Source: Propionimicrobium sp963511305 (lineage in GTDB: Bacteria; Actinomycetota; Actinomycetes; Propionibacteriales; Propionibacteriaceae). From it: 64,000 bases of DNA. The translations under genes were made by a program, and so were the position numbers. Below the pieces are notes generated by a model that worked only from the letters and a program-made list of their open reading frames with translations, had not been told where the DNA came from and searched no databases. Location of the stretch: contig CAUPIJ010000007.1 of NCBI GenBank assembly GCA_963511305.1, forward strand, positions 1 through 64,000. The letters are read 5' to 3'. Position 1 is the stretch's first letter. Each line of letters opens with the position of its first letter. Below are positions 53,267 to 63,272 of the stretch, one piece after another.

Positions 53267-54397
53267 GTGACTATCGACGTGCAGAACACCCAGCAGGCCT
53301 CTGGCATCCTCCAAGAGGCGATCAGCGCTGTTCAGAAAGTAATCGTTGGTCAAGACCACATGGTTCAGCAGTTGATGGTCGGGCTACTGGCGAAGGGGCA
53401 CATCCTGCTGGAGGGCGTGCCGGGCACCGCAAAGACGCTTGCGGTACGCACGTTCTCGACGGTGGTCGGAGGCGACTTCGCCAGGGTTCAGTTCACCCCA
53501 GACCTGGTGCCAAGCGACATCATCGGCACCCGCGTCTACTCGGCGGCTAAAGAAACATTCGACACCGAGCTCGGGCCAGTTTTCGTGAACTTCGTGCTCG
53601 CCGATGAGATCAACCGCGCCCCGGCCAAGGTCCAGTCCGCGATGCTTGAGCTGATGGCAGAAAAACAGGTCACGATCGCCGGTAAAACATATCCGCTGCC
53701 GGATCCGTTCACCGTAATCGCAACCCAAAACCCGGTCGAGTCGGAGGGCGTCTACCCGCTGCCGGAAGCGCAGCGCGACCGCTTTCTGATGAAAGTGGAC
53801 GTGCCGTATCCGAAGGGAGACGAGGAGCTCGAGATCCTCAACCGCATGGCGGTTAAACCCCCGACGGCCAGACAAGTGCTCGATCCGAGGTTGATGCTGC
53901 AACTGCAGCAGAAGGCAGCTAGCGTTTTCGTGCACAAGATGATCAACGAGTACATGGTTCGCCTTGTGCTGGCCACTAGGCGACCGGCCGAATTCGGGCT
54001 CCCCGAGCTGCGGCCTGTCATCCAGATCGGCAACTCATCCCGCGCGACCCTTGGCCTTTCAGCAGCGTCAAGGGCGCTAGCCCTAATCAAGGGCAGGGAC
54101 TACGTCTTGCCGGCCGACGTCCAAGAGGTCGCCCTGGACGTGATGGCGCACAGGCTGACGTTGACCTTCGACGCGATCGCCGACGATGTTTCGCCGCACG
54201 ATGTCGTGGCAAAGATCTTGAACAAGGTGCCAGCGCCGATCCAGGTTCGCAAAGATTCGCAGGGCAGCGCACAGCAGCTTCCGCAAGCGCCAAACTCGCC
54301 TCAGCAGGGCAGATGGGTGCCGACGCAGCCGGTTCCAGTCGGCCAACCAGCCAATTTTCCACCTCCTCAGCCAAGACAGTACGGTCAGCCTAGATAA
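53267..54397 (+). CDS. moxR: MoxR-family AAA ATPase
   Basis: Chaperone-like AAA+ ATPase of 376 residues. Walker A GVPGTAKT (50-57), Walker B region LADEINRAPAKVQSAMLELM and sensor 1 TVIATQNPVESEGVYPLPEAQ(R) match MoxR. MoxR proteins help metal insertion or assembly of vWA partners. A Pro/Gln-rich tail of about 40 residues follows the AAA lid. GTG start after GGAGATCC. First gene of a moxR-DUF58-vWA-vWA operon, all overlapping. Confidence 0.93.
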   Translation: MTIDVQNTQQASGILQEAISAVQKVIVGQDHMVQQLMVGLLAKGHILLEGVPGTAKTLAVRTFSTVVGGDFARVQFTPDLVPSDIIGTRVYSAAKETFDTELGPVFVNFVLADEINRAPAKVQSAMLELMAEKQVTIAGKTYPLPDPFTVIATQNPVESEGVYPLPEAQRDRFLMKVDVPYPKGDEELEILNRMAVKPPTARQVLDPRLMLQLQQKAASVFVHKMINEYMVRLVLATRRPAEFGLPELRPVIQIGNSSRATLGLSAASRALALIKGRDYVLPADVQEVALDVMAHRLTLTFDAIADDVSPHDVVAKILNKVPAPIQVRKDSQGSAQQLPQAPNSPQQGRWVPTQPVPVGQPANFPPPQPRQYGQPR

Positions 54398-55437
54398 TGC
54401 CGGGCCCCGATTTTTTCCTGCCCAAGGCTCGCGCGGCGCAAAGTGTGCTCAGCGAGCCGACCGGGCCGACGCTCGGCCTACACGATCTGACAGCAGAGGG
54501 CGCGCTCAGAAGGCTGGAACTGAAGATCGTTCGTCGGCTCGAGGGCTTTTTGCAGGGCGATCATCTGGGCCTGATCTCTGGGCCTGGCTCGGATCTGAAC
54601 GACGCCAGGCCGTATGTGCCTGGCCAGGACGACGTTCGCCGGATGGACTGGGCCGTTACCGCCCGCACCGGTGTGCCACACGTTCGGGACACGATCGCCG
54701 ATCGGGAGCTGGAAATCTATGCTCTCCTGGATGCCACCCCGTCGATGAACTGGGGAACCGCAGCCGTCACCAAACGCGATCTTGGCATCGCCGCCATCGC
54801 CACGCTCGGCTTCGTCAGCCAGAAAATGGGCGATAGGTTCGGCGGTCTGGTCTTGCATTCCAGTAATGTCCGCCGCTACCCGGCCCGCTCCGGCCGTCAG
54901 GCGCTCTACGCCCTGCTCCGCAAGCTGCTCAACGACCCGATCGAGAGCGACGATCCGAACCCAAGACTGACGCTCGCCGACGGCATCGAGGCGCTCGTGC
55001 GCACGCAGCGTCGCCGCGGAATGCGAATCGTCGTCTCCGACTTCCTGACGGCTCATGACAGCGAGATAGACCCGCAAACCCCGCCGGAGTGGGAGAAGCC
55101 GCTGAGGCGGTTGGCGGTTCGCAACCAGGTGCTCTGCATAGAGGTCATCGACGCAGCGGAAATCAGCTTTCCGGACGCAGGCGAACAGCTGATCCGCGAC
55201 CCCGAGACCGATTTTTCCCGCTACGTGAACACCTCTCAAGCCAAGGCCAGGCAGGCGATCGACGACGCCAATCACGCCAAGCGCCTCAGAACGGCAGCCG
55301 CGATGCGCAGGGCAGGTGTCGGCCACCTGGTGCTGCGAACCGACAGCGATTGGGTGGCGGATATCGCTAGATTCGTTCTGACCTATCGAAGGACGGCGGG
55401 TTTCATCCACCAGCCACCGCAGGGGGTGATCAAGTGA
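54397..55437 (+). CDS. DUF58 domain protein
   Basis: 346 residues. LISGPGSDLNDARPYVPGQDD and RRMDWAVTARTGVPHVRD are the DUF58 signature, in the middle of a vWA-like fold with an incomplete MIDAS (DATPSMNW). Always found with MoxR. The start ATG shares one base with the moxR stop. Confidence 0.88.
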   Translation: MPGPDFFLPKARAAQSVLSEPTGPTLGLHDLTAEGALRRLELKIVRRLEGFLQGDHLGLISGPGSDLNDARPYVPGQDDVRRMDWAVTARTGVPHVRDTIADRELEIYALLDATPSMNWGTAAVTKRDLGIAAIATLGFVSQKMGDRFGGLVLHSSNVRRYPARSGRQALYALLRKLLNDPIESDDPNPRLTLADGIEALVRTQRRRGMRIVVSDFLTAHDSEIDPQTPPEWEKPLRRLAVRNQVLCIEVIDAAEISFPDAGEQLIRDPETDFSRYVNTSQAKARQAIDDANHAKRLRTAAAMRRAGVGHLVLRTDSDWVADIARFVLTYRRTAGFIHQPPQGVIK

Positions 55438-56426
55438 GCGAAGAAACCACCAGGGTGCTGTTCTGGGACTTTTTGAACGCCAACCGACTGTGGTCGCTGC
55501 TGGTCGTCGTGCTGTTGGCCATCCTCTATGTGATCTTGCTCGGGCTGCGCAGAAACCGGGGCATCAGGTACACCCAGACCGCGATCCTCGGTGCGGTGCT
55601 GCCCAGGCAGCGGCAGTGGCGTCGCCATCTCGTGGTGATCGCCGCGCTCCTCGCCCTGGCGGCGATCCTACTGGCCTGGGCGCGCCCGGCTGGCAAGGAG
55701 AAGGTGCCCAGGGAGCGAGCCACGATCGCGCTAGTTCTCGATTCCTCGCTTTCCATGCAGGCTGAAGACGTCTCACCTAATAGGTTCGAGGCCTCAAAAA
55801 AGGCCGCCACCAGCTTCCTCGACGGGCTGCCCGCAAAATACAACCTCTCGGTGGTCTCGTTATCGGGCAAGCCGAACACCCTGATCCCCGCATCCAAGGA
55901 CAGGGGAGCGGCTCGCAGGGCAATCGAGCTGATGGATTTTGCCGAGGGCACCGAGATCGGTGAATCGCTGAAGCAGGCCATCACGACTATCGAGTCTGCC
56001 CCTGGCGATGAGGGCGAGAAGGTGCCCGGCATGATCATCCTGCTCTCCGACGGCGGCGACGGCGGGGCCGAACCAGGCGAGCAGATGTCCACGGCCACGA
56101 AGGAAGCCATCGAGCAGGCCAAGACAAAAGAAATCCCGATCTACACCATCGCCTACGGAACCATGAACGGCTACGTCGACCTTGATGGTCAGCGCTTTAA
56201 CGTGGCCCCGGATACGGAATTGCTGAACCAAATCGCTTCACAGACCGGCGGCGAGTCTATCGGAGCAAAAAGCCCGGAGCGACTGCAGCAGGCCTACGAG
56301 AAGATGAACAGCGCGATCAGCTACGAAGAGGTAAACAAGGAAGTCACTGCTCGCTGGGTGATGTACGCGCTGATCTTCGCCATGATCTCGTTCGTCGGTT
56401 GTTTCGCGATGGCTGCGAGGTGGTAG
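55434..56426 (+). CDS. vWA-domain membrane protein (BatB-like)
   Basis: 330 residues: two N-terminal membrane helices, a vWA domain with intact MIDAS DSSLSMQAEDVSPNRF, then a C-terminal helix. GTG start overlapping the DUF58 stop. With the next gene it forms a pair of vWA proteins as in Bat aerotolerance operons; a role in envelope assembly is inferred from context. Confidence 0.87.
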   Translation: MSEETTRVLFWDFLNANRLWSLLVVVLLAILYVILLGLRRNRGIRYTQTAILGAVLPRQRQWRRHLVVIAALLALAAILLAWARPAGKEKVPRERATIALVLDSSLSMQAEDVSPNRFEASKKAATSFLDGLPAKYNLSVVSLSGKPNTLIPASKDRGAARRAIELMDFAEGTEIGESLKQAITTIESAPGDEGEKVPGMIILLSDGGDGGAEPGEQMSTATKEAIEQAKTKEIPIYTIAYGTMNGYVDLDGQRFNVAPDTELLNQIASQTGGESIGAKSPERLQQAYEKMNSAISYEEVNKEVTARWVMYALIFAMISFVGCFAMAARW

Positions 56427-56428
56427 CG

Positions 56429-57367
56429 ATGGAATTTCTCAATCCCGCACGCCTGTGGTGGCTGTTTCTGGTTATCGCTTTAGGGTTCGGATACCTCATC
56501 TATGCCCTAGTCGGCTCAGGTAAGGCTAAAGCAAGCTTTGGTGGCGCCAGGGTTAAGCAGTCTGGGGTTAAGAAGGTTCTAGCCGCGCTGGCGTCGCTGC
56601 TTTCTATCATGACGCTGATCATCGCCTGGGCGCAGCCGATGGGCATGCGGGATGTGCCCAGGCAGCGAGCCACCGTGGTAATCGCCATCGACGTGTCGAT
56701 TTCAATGCGCTGCGAGGATATCCAGCCAAACCGATTCGAGTCCGCGAAGGCTGCTGCTAAAGAGTTCGTCGACCTGCTGCCTGACGGTTTCAACGTCTCC
56801 TTGGTTCTTTTCGCGGGCGATATCGAGCTGCAGAGCGTGCCCACCACCGACAAGAGCACGGTGAAAGCGTCCATCGACGCCGCGGAGATGGCCGCTTCGA
56901 CCGCGATCGGCGAGGGCATCTACTCGGCGCTGGATTCCTTGAGGTTTGCGCCGCCGAATCCAGATGATCCGAATGAGCCGGTGCCCGCGGCCGTGGTGCT
57001 GCTTTCCGACGGCTATACGAACGTCGGCCGCAGTTCATCCGACGCGGCTAAGGCTGCCAAGGATCAGGGGGTGCCGGTCTACACCATCGCCTTCGGCACG
57101 CCGGGCGGATATGTCGTTGACCAGGGGCAGAAGGTCAGGGTGCCCGTAGACCACGTCGAGCTCTCCACCATTGCTAACATCTCGGGCGGCAAGAAATTTA
57201 GTGCTGAGTCGAGCGCAGATCTGCTGGACGTCTACGAGAAGCTAGCGGTTTCGCTTGGCAGCGACAAGGAACGGTACGAGATCACGGAGAAATTCGCTGG
57301 TTTTGCCGCCATCTTCGCGCTGTTCGCCGCTATGGGCGTGATCTCGCTTGCCGCGCGATGGCCGTAG
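56429..57367 (+). CDS. vWA-domain membrane protein (BatA-like)
   Basis: 312 residues from ATG 56429, two bases after the previous stop. Membrane helices at both ends, MIDAS in AIDVSISMRCEDIQPNRF and LLSDGYTN near the second metal-loop. It is a paralogue of the preceding protein: the same architecture and the shared EDxxPNRFExxK motif suggest a local duplication. Confidence 0.88.
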   Translation: MEFLNPARLWWLFLVIALGFGYLIYALVGSGKAKASFGGARVKQSGVKKVLAALASLLSIMTLIIAWAQPMGMRDVPRQRATVVIAIDVSISMRCEDIQPNRFESAKAAAKEFVDLLPDGFNVSLVLFAGDIELQSVPTTDKSTVKASIDAAEMAASTAIGEGIYSALDSLRFAPPNPDDPNEPVPAAVVLLSDGYTNVGRSSSDAAKAAKDQGVPVYTIAFGTPGGYVVDQGQKVRVPVDHVELSTIANISGGKKFSAESSADLLDVYEKLAVSLGSDKERYEITEKFAGFAAIFALFAAMGVISLAARWP

Positions 57368-57451
57368 TCGGGCCTAGACTTTCCCGGTCTCTGGCCTTAA
57401 CTGTCTCATGGCAGAAACTGCCCATTGGTCATCAGTGGCTAGGGTAGAGGC

Positions 57452-58168
57452 ATGAGCGCAGATATTTCTACGAACTTGTCAAGCGTCACCGCAAAGATTC
57501 GGGCTGCCTGCGAGCGGGCGGGCAGGGACGCGAGCGAGGTGCGGCTTCTGCCGGTCAGCAAGACTCACCCCAGCGAGGTCTTGCGGCAGGCAGTCGGGGC
57601 GGGTATCAACCAGTTCGGCGAGAATAGGGTTCAGGAAATCGACGCCAAGCGAGCGGAGCTGAGCGATCTCGACGTCAAGTGGGTGCTGATCGGCCCGCTG
57701 CAGTCCAACAAGTGCAGATTGGCTGCTGAGATAGCCGACGAGTTTCAGGCGCTCGAGCGCCTCAAGGTGGCCAGGATGCTGAACCGGCGCCTGGAGGAGT
57801 TGGACAAAGACCTCGACGTTTTCATCGAGGTCAACACCTCGGGTGAGGCTTCCAAGCACGGGCTCGACCCGTCCGAGGTACTGGATTTCGCGTTCGCCCT
57901 GGAGGAATATCCCAGGCTGAAGCCGCGAGGCCTGATGACCGTGGCGATTCCGGGCCCTGACTTCGAGAAGGTGGCTGCCTGCTTCGAGACGTTACGAGAA
58001 CTTCAGGGTGAGCTGAAAAATAAGCTACCGCAGCACGATTGGCGGGAGCTATCGATGGGCATGTCGGGAGATTTCGAGCTGGCCATCGAGCACGGCTCGA
58101 CCTGCGTTCGCGTGGGCTCCGCCATCTTCGGTGCCCGCGAATACCCTAGTCAAGACCAAGAGTCTTAA
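57452..58168 (+). CDS. yggS: YggS/PLPBP family PLP-homeostasis protein
   Basis: 238 residues, TIM-barrel pyridoxal phosphate binding protein. Lys37 in PVSKTHP binds PLP; FGENRVQE, GPLQSNK and LSMGMSGDFELAIEHGST are signature segments. It has no known catalytic role but buffers PLP. TAGGGT at 57440-57445 ends six bases before the ATG, so the start is probably leaderless. Its end overlaps the convergent S9 peptidase by 23 bp. Confidence 0.93.
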   Translation: MSADISTNLSSVTAKIRAACERAGRDASEVRLLPVSKTHPSEVLRQAVGAGINQFGENRVQEIDAKRAELSDLDVKWVLIGPLQSNKCRLAAEIADEFQALERLKVARMLNRRLEELDKDLDVFIEVNTSGEASKHGLDPSEVLDFAFALEEYPRLKPRGLMTVAIPGPDFEKVAACFETLRELQGELKNKLPQHDWRELSMGMSGDFELAIEHGSTCVRVGSAIFGAREYPSQDQES

Positions 58169-59960
58169 CTGCGAAGCGATACTGCGCGGCCAACGATTCC
58201 TTCCTCGCTTCGGCGGTTCGGAAGCCGTGGCTCTCGTTCTCGAAGACGATCAGTTCCACATCGACGCCCGCCTTCTCCAGCGCATCGGTCATCTGCTGCG
58301 ACTGAGAAAGCGGCACGATCGGGTCCTCGCTGCCCTGCAAAATCAGCATCGGCGAGGTAATCTTGCCGACCGCTTTGATCGGGGAGCGTTCCTCGTAGCG
58401 ATCCTTCGTTGCCGGCCAGGGCCCGACCAGGGTGTCCAGGTAGCGGGCCTCGAACTTCGGCCCGCCCACCATGGCGCTCAGATCCGCCACGCCGTAGCGG
58501 CTGATGCCGCCGGCAAAGATGTTTGAGCTGGCCAGCGCGGAGAAGACTGTCAGGCCGCCTGCCGAGGAGCCGCTGATGATCGCCTTCGACTTGTCGACCA
58601 GGCCGCGCTCGGCGGCCGTTTCTACGGCGGCGATCACGTCGTCCCGATCCGCGATGGTCCAGGATTCCCGGAGCCGATTGCGGAAATCCCTGCCGAAGCC
58701 TGCAGAGCCCGAATAGTTTACGTCCAAGACCGCGAAGCCGCGCGAGGTCCAGAACTGCACCTGCGGATCGTACTGATCAGTGCGGAAGAGCGTCGGCCCG
58801 CTGTGCGCCAGAACCAGCACCGGGGGCAACTCCGCGCTCGAGTATCTGGGATTCTTGTGCGCGTAGAACCAGGCCTGTGCCTTGCCTCGCGGTCCATCGA
58901 AAATGAGCGACTCGGCAACGGAGATCTCATCTGGGTCGTGGCCGACCTCCAGCTCGTATACCGTCTGCAGGGAGCCGTCAGCGCCAACCCTGATGACGGC
59001 CGCTCCGGCGTCGCTGCGGCGCACCAGGGCATAACCGACCGCGCCGTTGGAATCGATGGAATCCACCTCAGCAACCTGCAGAAGGTCGCGCGTGCTGCCT
59101 TCTTCGATAAGGCCGAGCCAGGCTAGGCCCTCCTTTCGATAACTGACCAGCTGAGCCTCTCCGAGAGGGGCGTGCGCCGCGTTGGTCGCGATCCACTGCG
59201 GGATATCGAAATCGTATTCCTCGTCATGCAGGGGCTCGATCTGTTCGCTGGCCGTCAGCTTGTGCAGGTTGTAGAAGCCGGTTTCATCGCTGACATAAAC
59301 CAGAGAACCGTCGGCTTGCCAGCGCGGATGCTGGACGCTGATGCCATCTACTCCCCGCCCAGGAGCGCCAGCGATTAGCTTCGGCAGTCGCCCGGAATCG
59401 CCCAGGTGGGTGAAGTAAAGGCAAGTTGAGTCCCAGGGCATCGCGGGCTGCTGCCACTGCGTCCAGGCAAGAGTGCGGTCTGGCCCTGGCGTCGGGTTAG
59501 CGTAAAAATTGGCACCCGCGACCACCTCAGTGATCAGCTTCGTATCGATGTTAATCGCGACTATCGAATTGCGCTCGGACTCTTCCTCGCGAACCGCAAA
59601 AACTTGCCCGTCTGCCAGTCTGACCCCGCCGAGATTTATCGGCTCGTCGGTCAGCTGCTTGGTCTCGTTATCGGCAAGCAGCCACAAGGTAGAGTCGCTG
59701 ACGTAGGCCACCTGCCCGTCGCGAGCGTCGTAAGCCCCGCCGCCGTAGCTATTAATGCGCGATCGCACATCGGCCGAGGGCGTCAGGTCGGTGATTTTGC
59801 CCTCGCGTAGCCGCTTTATTGTTGTTCTGCCGTCCTCTGTTGGAATGGATTCGAGCCAGTAGACGTCATCGCCGTCCACCACGACGTGGCTGATGGTCAC
59901 ACCAGCCTCAAGGACGTCATCAATGCTGAAGGTTGAAGCCCAAGTTCCAAGCGAAGTCAT
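58146..59960 (-). CDS. Prolyl oligopeptidase family (S9) serine peptidase
   Basis: 604 residues: an N-terminal beta-propeller of about 350 residues and a C-terminal alpha/beta-hydrolase domain. The nucleophile is Ser466 in GSSAGG, with Asp546 (GSEDPIVP) and His578 (ENESHGF) as the other triad members. No signal peptide, so probably cytosolic. Likely a dipeptidyl or acylaminoacyl peptidase; specificity cannot be fixed. Confidence 0.9.
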   Translation of the reverse strand: MTSLGTWASTFSIDDVLEAGVTISHVVVDGDDVYWLESIPTEDGRTTIKRLREGKITDLTPSADVRSRINSYGGGAYDARDGQVAYVSDSTLWLLADNETKQLTDEPINLGGVRLADGQVFAVREEESERNSIVAINIDTKLITEVVAGANFYANPTPGPDRTLAWTQWQQPAMPWDSTCLYFTHLGDSGRLPKLIAGAPGRGVDGISVQHPRWQADGSLVYVSDETGFYNLHKLTASEQIEPLHDEEYDFDIPQWIATNAAHAPLGEAQLVSYRKEGLAWLGLIEEGSTRDLLQVAEVDSIDSNGAVGYALVRRSDAGAAVIRVGADGSLQTVYELEVGHDPDEISVAESLIFDGPRGKAQAWFYAHKNPRYSSAELPPVLVLAHSGPTLFRTDQYDPQVQFWTSRGFAVLDVNYSGSAGFGRDFRNRLRESWTIADRDDVIAAVETAAERGLVDKSKAIISGSSAGGLTVFSALASSNIFAGGISRYGVADLSAMVGGPKFEARYLDTLVGPWPATKDRYEERSPIKAVGKITSPMLILQGSEDPIVPLSQSQQMTDALEKAGVDVELIVFENESHGFRTAEARKESLAAQYRFAVKTLGLD

Positions 59961-60123
59961 ACCCAGATACTAACCGGCGGCACTGACAATTTCGGGCTAC
60001 CGAAAACTATGCTTCCAAAACCAGTGGGTCTAGTGAAAATAACTAGTTTGTCGACTAACATTGCACTAGGCCTTGGGCAACTTGGTTGTAGGGGAAGACA
60101 CCCGAGTTGACTAGGAGAGGCCG

Positions 60124-60603
60124 ATGAATACTTGTGGCGCGATTTATATTCATTCCGCGTCGGCTGCGCTGTGCCCGCACATCGAATGGGCGCTGGCAGC
60201 AGTCCTTGGTGAAAGCATCGACATTGACTGGCAGCAGCAACCCGCCGAACCAAGGATGCTGCGTGCAGAAATCTTCTGGAAATCTGCTCCGGGCACCGGC
60301 GCTGCTCTGGCGAGCGCGCTGCGTCGATGCAAGCAGATTCGGTTCGAGGTCATAGAGGAGCCGTGCGACGGCCAGGGGCAGCGCTACATGTTCACCCCGC
60401 GGCTAGGCATGTTTCACTCGGCGACGATGGAGAACGGCGACGTGGCTCTTGGCGAGCAGCAGATCAAGGCGCTGCTGGATACCGCTAACGGAAGCGAGCT
60501 TCGGCACGGTCTCGAGGATCTTCTGGGCACCCCCTGGGACAACGAGCTAGAGCCGTTTCGATACGCCGATGACTGCGAGGTTCGCTGGCTATCGGCAGTT
60601 TAA
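60124..60603 (+). CDS. DUF3145 family protein
   Basis: 159-residue actinobacterial protein of unknown function, often beside the fatty-acid synthesis cluster, as here. IHSASAALCPHIEWAL is its N-terminal core and RYMFTPRLGMFH follows. AGGAGAGGCCG precedes the ATG. Converges on fabF with a shared terminator. Confidence 0.82.
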   Translation: MNTCGAIYIHSASAALCPHIEWALAAVLGESIDIDWQQQPAEPRMLRAEIFWKSAPGTGAALASALRRCKQIRFEVIEEPCDGQGQRYMFTPRLGMFHSATMENGDVALGEQQIKALLDTANGSELRHGLEDLLGTPWDNELEPFRYADDCEVRWLSAV

Positions 60604-60615
60604 TGACGACAAAAA

Positions 60616-60641
60616 AGAGGGCTGGCAAGTGCCAGCCCTCT
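60616..60641. terminator. Bidirectional terminator between DUF3145 gene and fabF
   Basis: Perfect 12-bp stem AGAGGGCTGGCA/TGCCAGCCCTCT with a 2-nt centre. The adjacent A-run reads as T-run on the minus strand, so it is a strong stop for the fab operon. Confidence 0.88.
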
Positions 60642-60650
60642 AAATATCTG

Positions 60651-61898
60651 TTAAGCGTTCGCGTGTTCGTTGGTAACAGCGATGGCCACGTTATGGCCAC
60701 CGAAACCGAACGAGTTGTTCAGCGCAGCAAGTTTACCGTCTGGCAGCTTCTGCGGCTCGTTGACCACGATCTGCACCGGAAGATCCGGCTCGATGTTTTC
60801 GATGTTGATGGTCGGCGGAACCACGCGGTCGTGTAGCGCCATGACGGTGGCGAACGTTTCCAGCGAGCCCGCCGCGCCGAGCAGGTGCCCGGTCATCGAC
60901 TTCGTACTGGTGACGAGCACCCTCTTGGCCGCTTCGCCCAGCGCTCGGGCAATCGAGTTGGCCTCGGTGACGTCACCCTGCGGAGTAGAGGTGCCATGCG
61001 CGTTCACGTGATTAATCTCGCCCGGTTCCAGGCCAGCATCTGCGAGTGCCCTGGCCATGGCCAGCTGCTGGCCGTAGCCGCTGGGATCAGGCTGCACCAG
61101 ATCGTGTGAATCGGCGCTGATGCCGCTGCCCGCTAGCGTGCCGTAGATCTTCGCGCCGCGCTGCTGCGCAGATTCCAGACGCTCCAGCACCATGACCGTC
61201 GCGCCCTCGCCGAGCACGAAGCCGTCGCGATCGACGTCCCACGGGCGGGACGCCGTCTCGGGGGAGTCGTTGCGCTTGCTCAGCGCCTGCATCTGGGAGA
61301 ACGAGACGATAGGCAGCGGATGGATTACAGCCTCGGTTCCGCCAACCAGAACCATGTCCGCGCGGTTCAGGCGCAGCATGTCGATGCCCTGACTTATTGC
61401 CTCGTTGCCGGACGCGCAGGCCGAAACGGGAGTATGCACTCCGGCGCGAGCGCCGATCATCAGCCCCACGTGCGCGGCCGGGGCGTTAGCCATCAGGCCG
61501 GGCACGGTGAACGGGCTGACTCGGCGCACCCCCTTGCTATGCAGGATGTCCCACTGCTCGAGAGTGGTGGTCAGGCCGCCGATGCCGGTGCCGATGCAGA
61601 CGCCGGTGCGGTCCTTCTCGTAGGGATTAGTAGTGGCCAGACCACTGTCTTCCCAGGCCTGTGACGCCGCCGCGATGGCTAGCTGGCTGCCGCGATCCAG
61701 TCGGCGTGCCTCGACTCTGCTGATCCAAGGGGAGAGGTCCGTGGTGACCTCACCGGCGATTCGTACGCTTAGCTCCTCGGCCCAGTCGTAGTCGAGAGCA
61801 TGCACGCCGGATTTACCGGCCAGCATGTTAGTCCAGGTGGACTCGGCATCGTCACCCAAGGGCGTCAGGGCGCCAAAACCCGTTATGACAATGGTCAT
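60651..61898 (-). CDS. fabF: 3-oxoacyl-ACP synthase II
   Basis: Chain-elongating ketosynthase, 415 residues. Catalytic Cys161 (SACASGNE), His301 (NAHGTST) and His338 with Lys333 (STKSMTGHLLGAAG). Last gene of fabD-fabH-acpP-fabF. TAGGAGC precedes the ATG on the minus strand. Confidence 0.96.
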   Translation of the reverse strand: MTIVITGFGALTPLGDDAESTWTNMLAGKSGVHALDYDWAEELSVRIAGEVTTDLSPWISRVEARRLDRGSQLAIAAASQAWEDSGLATTNPYEKDRTGVCIGTGIGGLTTTLEQWDILHSKGVRRVSPFTVPGLMANAPAAHVGLMIGARAGVHTPVSACASGNEAISQGIDMLRLNRADMVLVGGTEAVIHPLPIVSFSQMQALSKRNDSPETASRPWDVDRDGFVLGEGATVMVLERLESAQQRGAKIYGTLAGSGISADSHDLVQPDPSGYGQQLAMARALADAGLEPGEINHVNAHGTSTPQGDVTEANSIARALGEAAKRVLVTSTKSMTGHLLGAAGSLETFATVMALHDRVVPPTINIENIEPDLPVQIVVNEPQKLPDGKLAALNNSFGFGGHNVAIAVTNEHANA

Positions 61899-61988
61899 TC
61901 AAGCTCCTAGGAGAATAGTGAGAGCCTGCCTGCGCTTACTAGGCAGGCGCATTGGCGCCCACGTTTCGTAAGCGCCCGCGCGTAGTGC

Positions 61989-62234
61989 TTACGACTGAGC
62001 GTTCTCGATGAAGTTAACGGCGTCGCCGACGGTCTTGAGGTTCTTGGCCTCTTCGTCAGGGATAGATACGCCGAACTGCTCCTCAGCCGCGTAGATGATC
62101 TCAACCATGGTCAGCGAGTCGACATCCAGGTCGGCAGTGAACGACTTGTCCATCTGCACCTCTGCGGTGTCCACACCAGCGACCTCGTTAACGACCTCGG
62201 CAAGCTTCGCCAGGATCTCGTCCTTGTTAGCCAT
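61989..62234 (-). CDS. acpP: Acyl carrier protein
   Basis: 81 residues, acidic four-helix protein. Ser40 in DVDSLTMVEII takes the phosphopantetheine arm. AAAAGGAGAAAAG is a strong ribosome-binding site, fitting a highly translated gene. It lies between fabH and fabF. Confidence 0.97.
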   Translation of the reverse strand: MANKDEILAKLAEVVNEVAGVDTAEVQMDKSFTADLDVDSLTMVEIIYAAEEQFGVSIPDEEAKNLKTVGDAVNFIENAQS

Positions 62235-62269
62235 TTCTTTTCTCCTTTTATGGTTATTAGTTAACTCAA

Positions 62270-63262
62270 TTATGGCAGTTTTACTACTTGACCGGCGTAA
62301 GCCAGGCCAGCGCCGTAGCCAATCAGCAGCGCATACTGGCCGCTCTTGGCCTCGCCAGATTCCAGCAGGGCCTCCATCGCTAGCGGAATTGAGGCCGCGG
62401 AGGTGTTACCCATCTGCCTAATGTCCCTGCTGACGACGACAGACTCGGGCAGCTTCAGCCTGCGCAGCATAGCTTCGGTGATGCGGTTGTTCGCCTGATG
62501 GGGGATGAAGACATCCAACTCCTCGGGAGTCAACCCGGATTCGTCGAGGATCTTTGCTGCCTCTTCGGCGATGAATGTGACGGCCCACTTATAAACCTGG
62601 CGGCCCTCCATCGCGAGCTTAGGCTTGCTGGCGCCCTCGTCCCATGCTTTAGACCAGTCCTCGATGTCAATGACCCAGGCCTGGTCGCCGTCCGAACCCC
62701 ACCGGGTCGGGCTGATCGCTGGTTCGTCGCTGGGGCCGATTACTGCCGCACCGGCGCCGTCGCCGAACAGGAACGCGGTGCCCCTGTCAGAAAAGTTGGT
62801 GATGGCAGATAGCGTCTCGACGCCGACGATCAGCACGTTCTTGCAGGTACCAGCGCGAACCATCGAGTCGGCCTGGCAGATCATGTAGCAGAAGCCCGCG
62901 CAGCCGGCACAGATGTCGTAAGCTGCCGGGGCGTCGAGGCCGAGCTCGGCGGAAAGCAGCGTAGCCAGCGATGGGAACTGCTTGTAGTTAGAGACGGTGG
63001 CCACGATCAGGCCGTCGATTTCAGACTTGTCGATACCGGCTCGCTCGATCGCCTTGTTGGCTGCCTGAGTGGCCATGTACAGCGGGGTCTCCTCGTCTGT
63101 CGCCCAGCGGCGCTCGCTGATGCCCGTGCGCTGCTGGATCCACTCGTCTGAAGAGTCGATTATCGTGCACATTTCGGCGTTGTCGACGACGCGGCTGCCT
63201 CGGTAGCCAGCCACGCTGAGCATGCGCGAATAATCGACGGGTTGAGAAACCTTCAAAGCCAT
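62270..63262 (-). CDS. fabH: 3-oxoacyl-ACP synthase III
   Basis: Starts fatty acids from acetyl- or branched acyl-CoA and malonyl-ACP. 330 residues. Catalytic Cys121 (AGCAGF), His255 (PHQANNRI) and Asn286 (GNTSAA). A second Cys three residues before the active one (Cys118) is unusual. Given the branched-chain amino acid genes here, branched primers are possible. GGAAG precedes the ATG. Confidence 0.95.
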   Translation of the reverse strand: MALKVSQPVDYSRMLSVAGYRGSRVVDNAEMCTIIDSSDEWIQQRTGISERRWATDEETPLYMATQAANKAIERAGIDKSEIDGLIVATVSNYKQFPSLATLLSAELGLDAPAAYDICAGCAGFCYMICQADSMVRAGTCKNVLIVGVETLSAITNFSDRGTAFLFGDGAGAAVIGPSDEPAISPTRWGSDGDQAWVIDIEDWSKAWDEGASKPKLAMEGRQVYKWAVTFIAEEAAKILDESGLTPEELDVFIPHQANNRITEAMLRRLKLPESVVVSRDIRQMGNTSAASIPLAMEALLESGEAKSGQYALLIGYGAGLAYAGQVVKLP

Positions 63263-63272
63263 TTTCTTCCTA

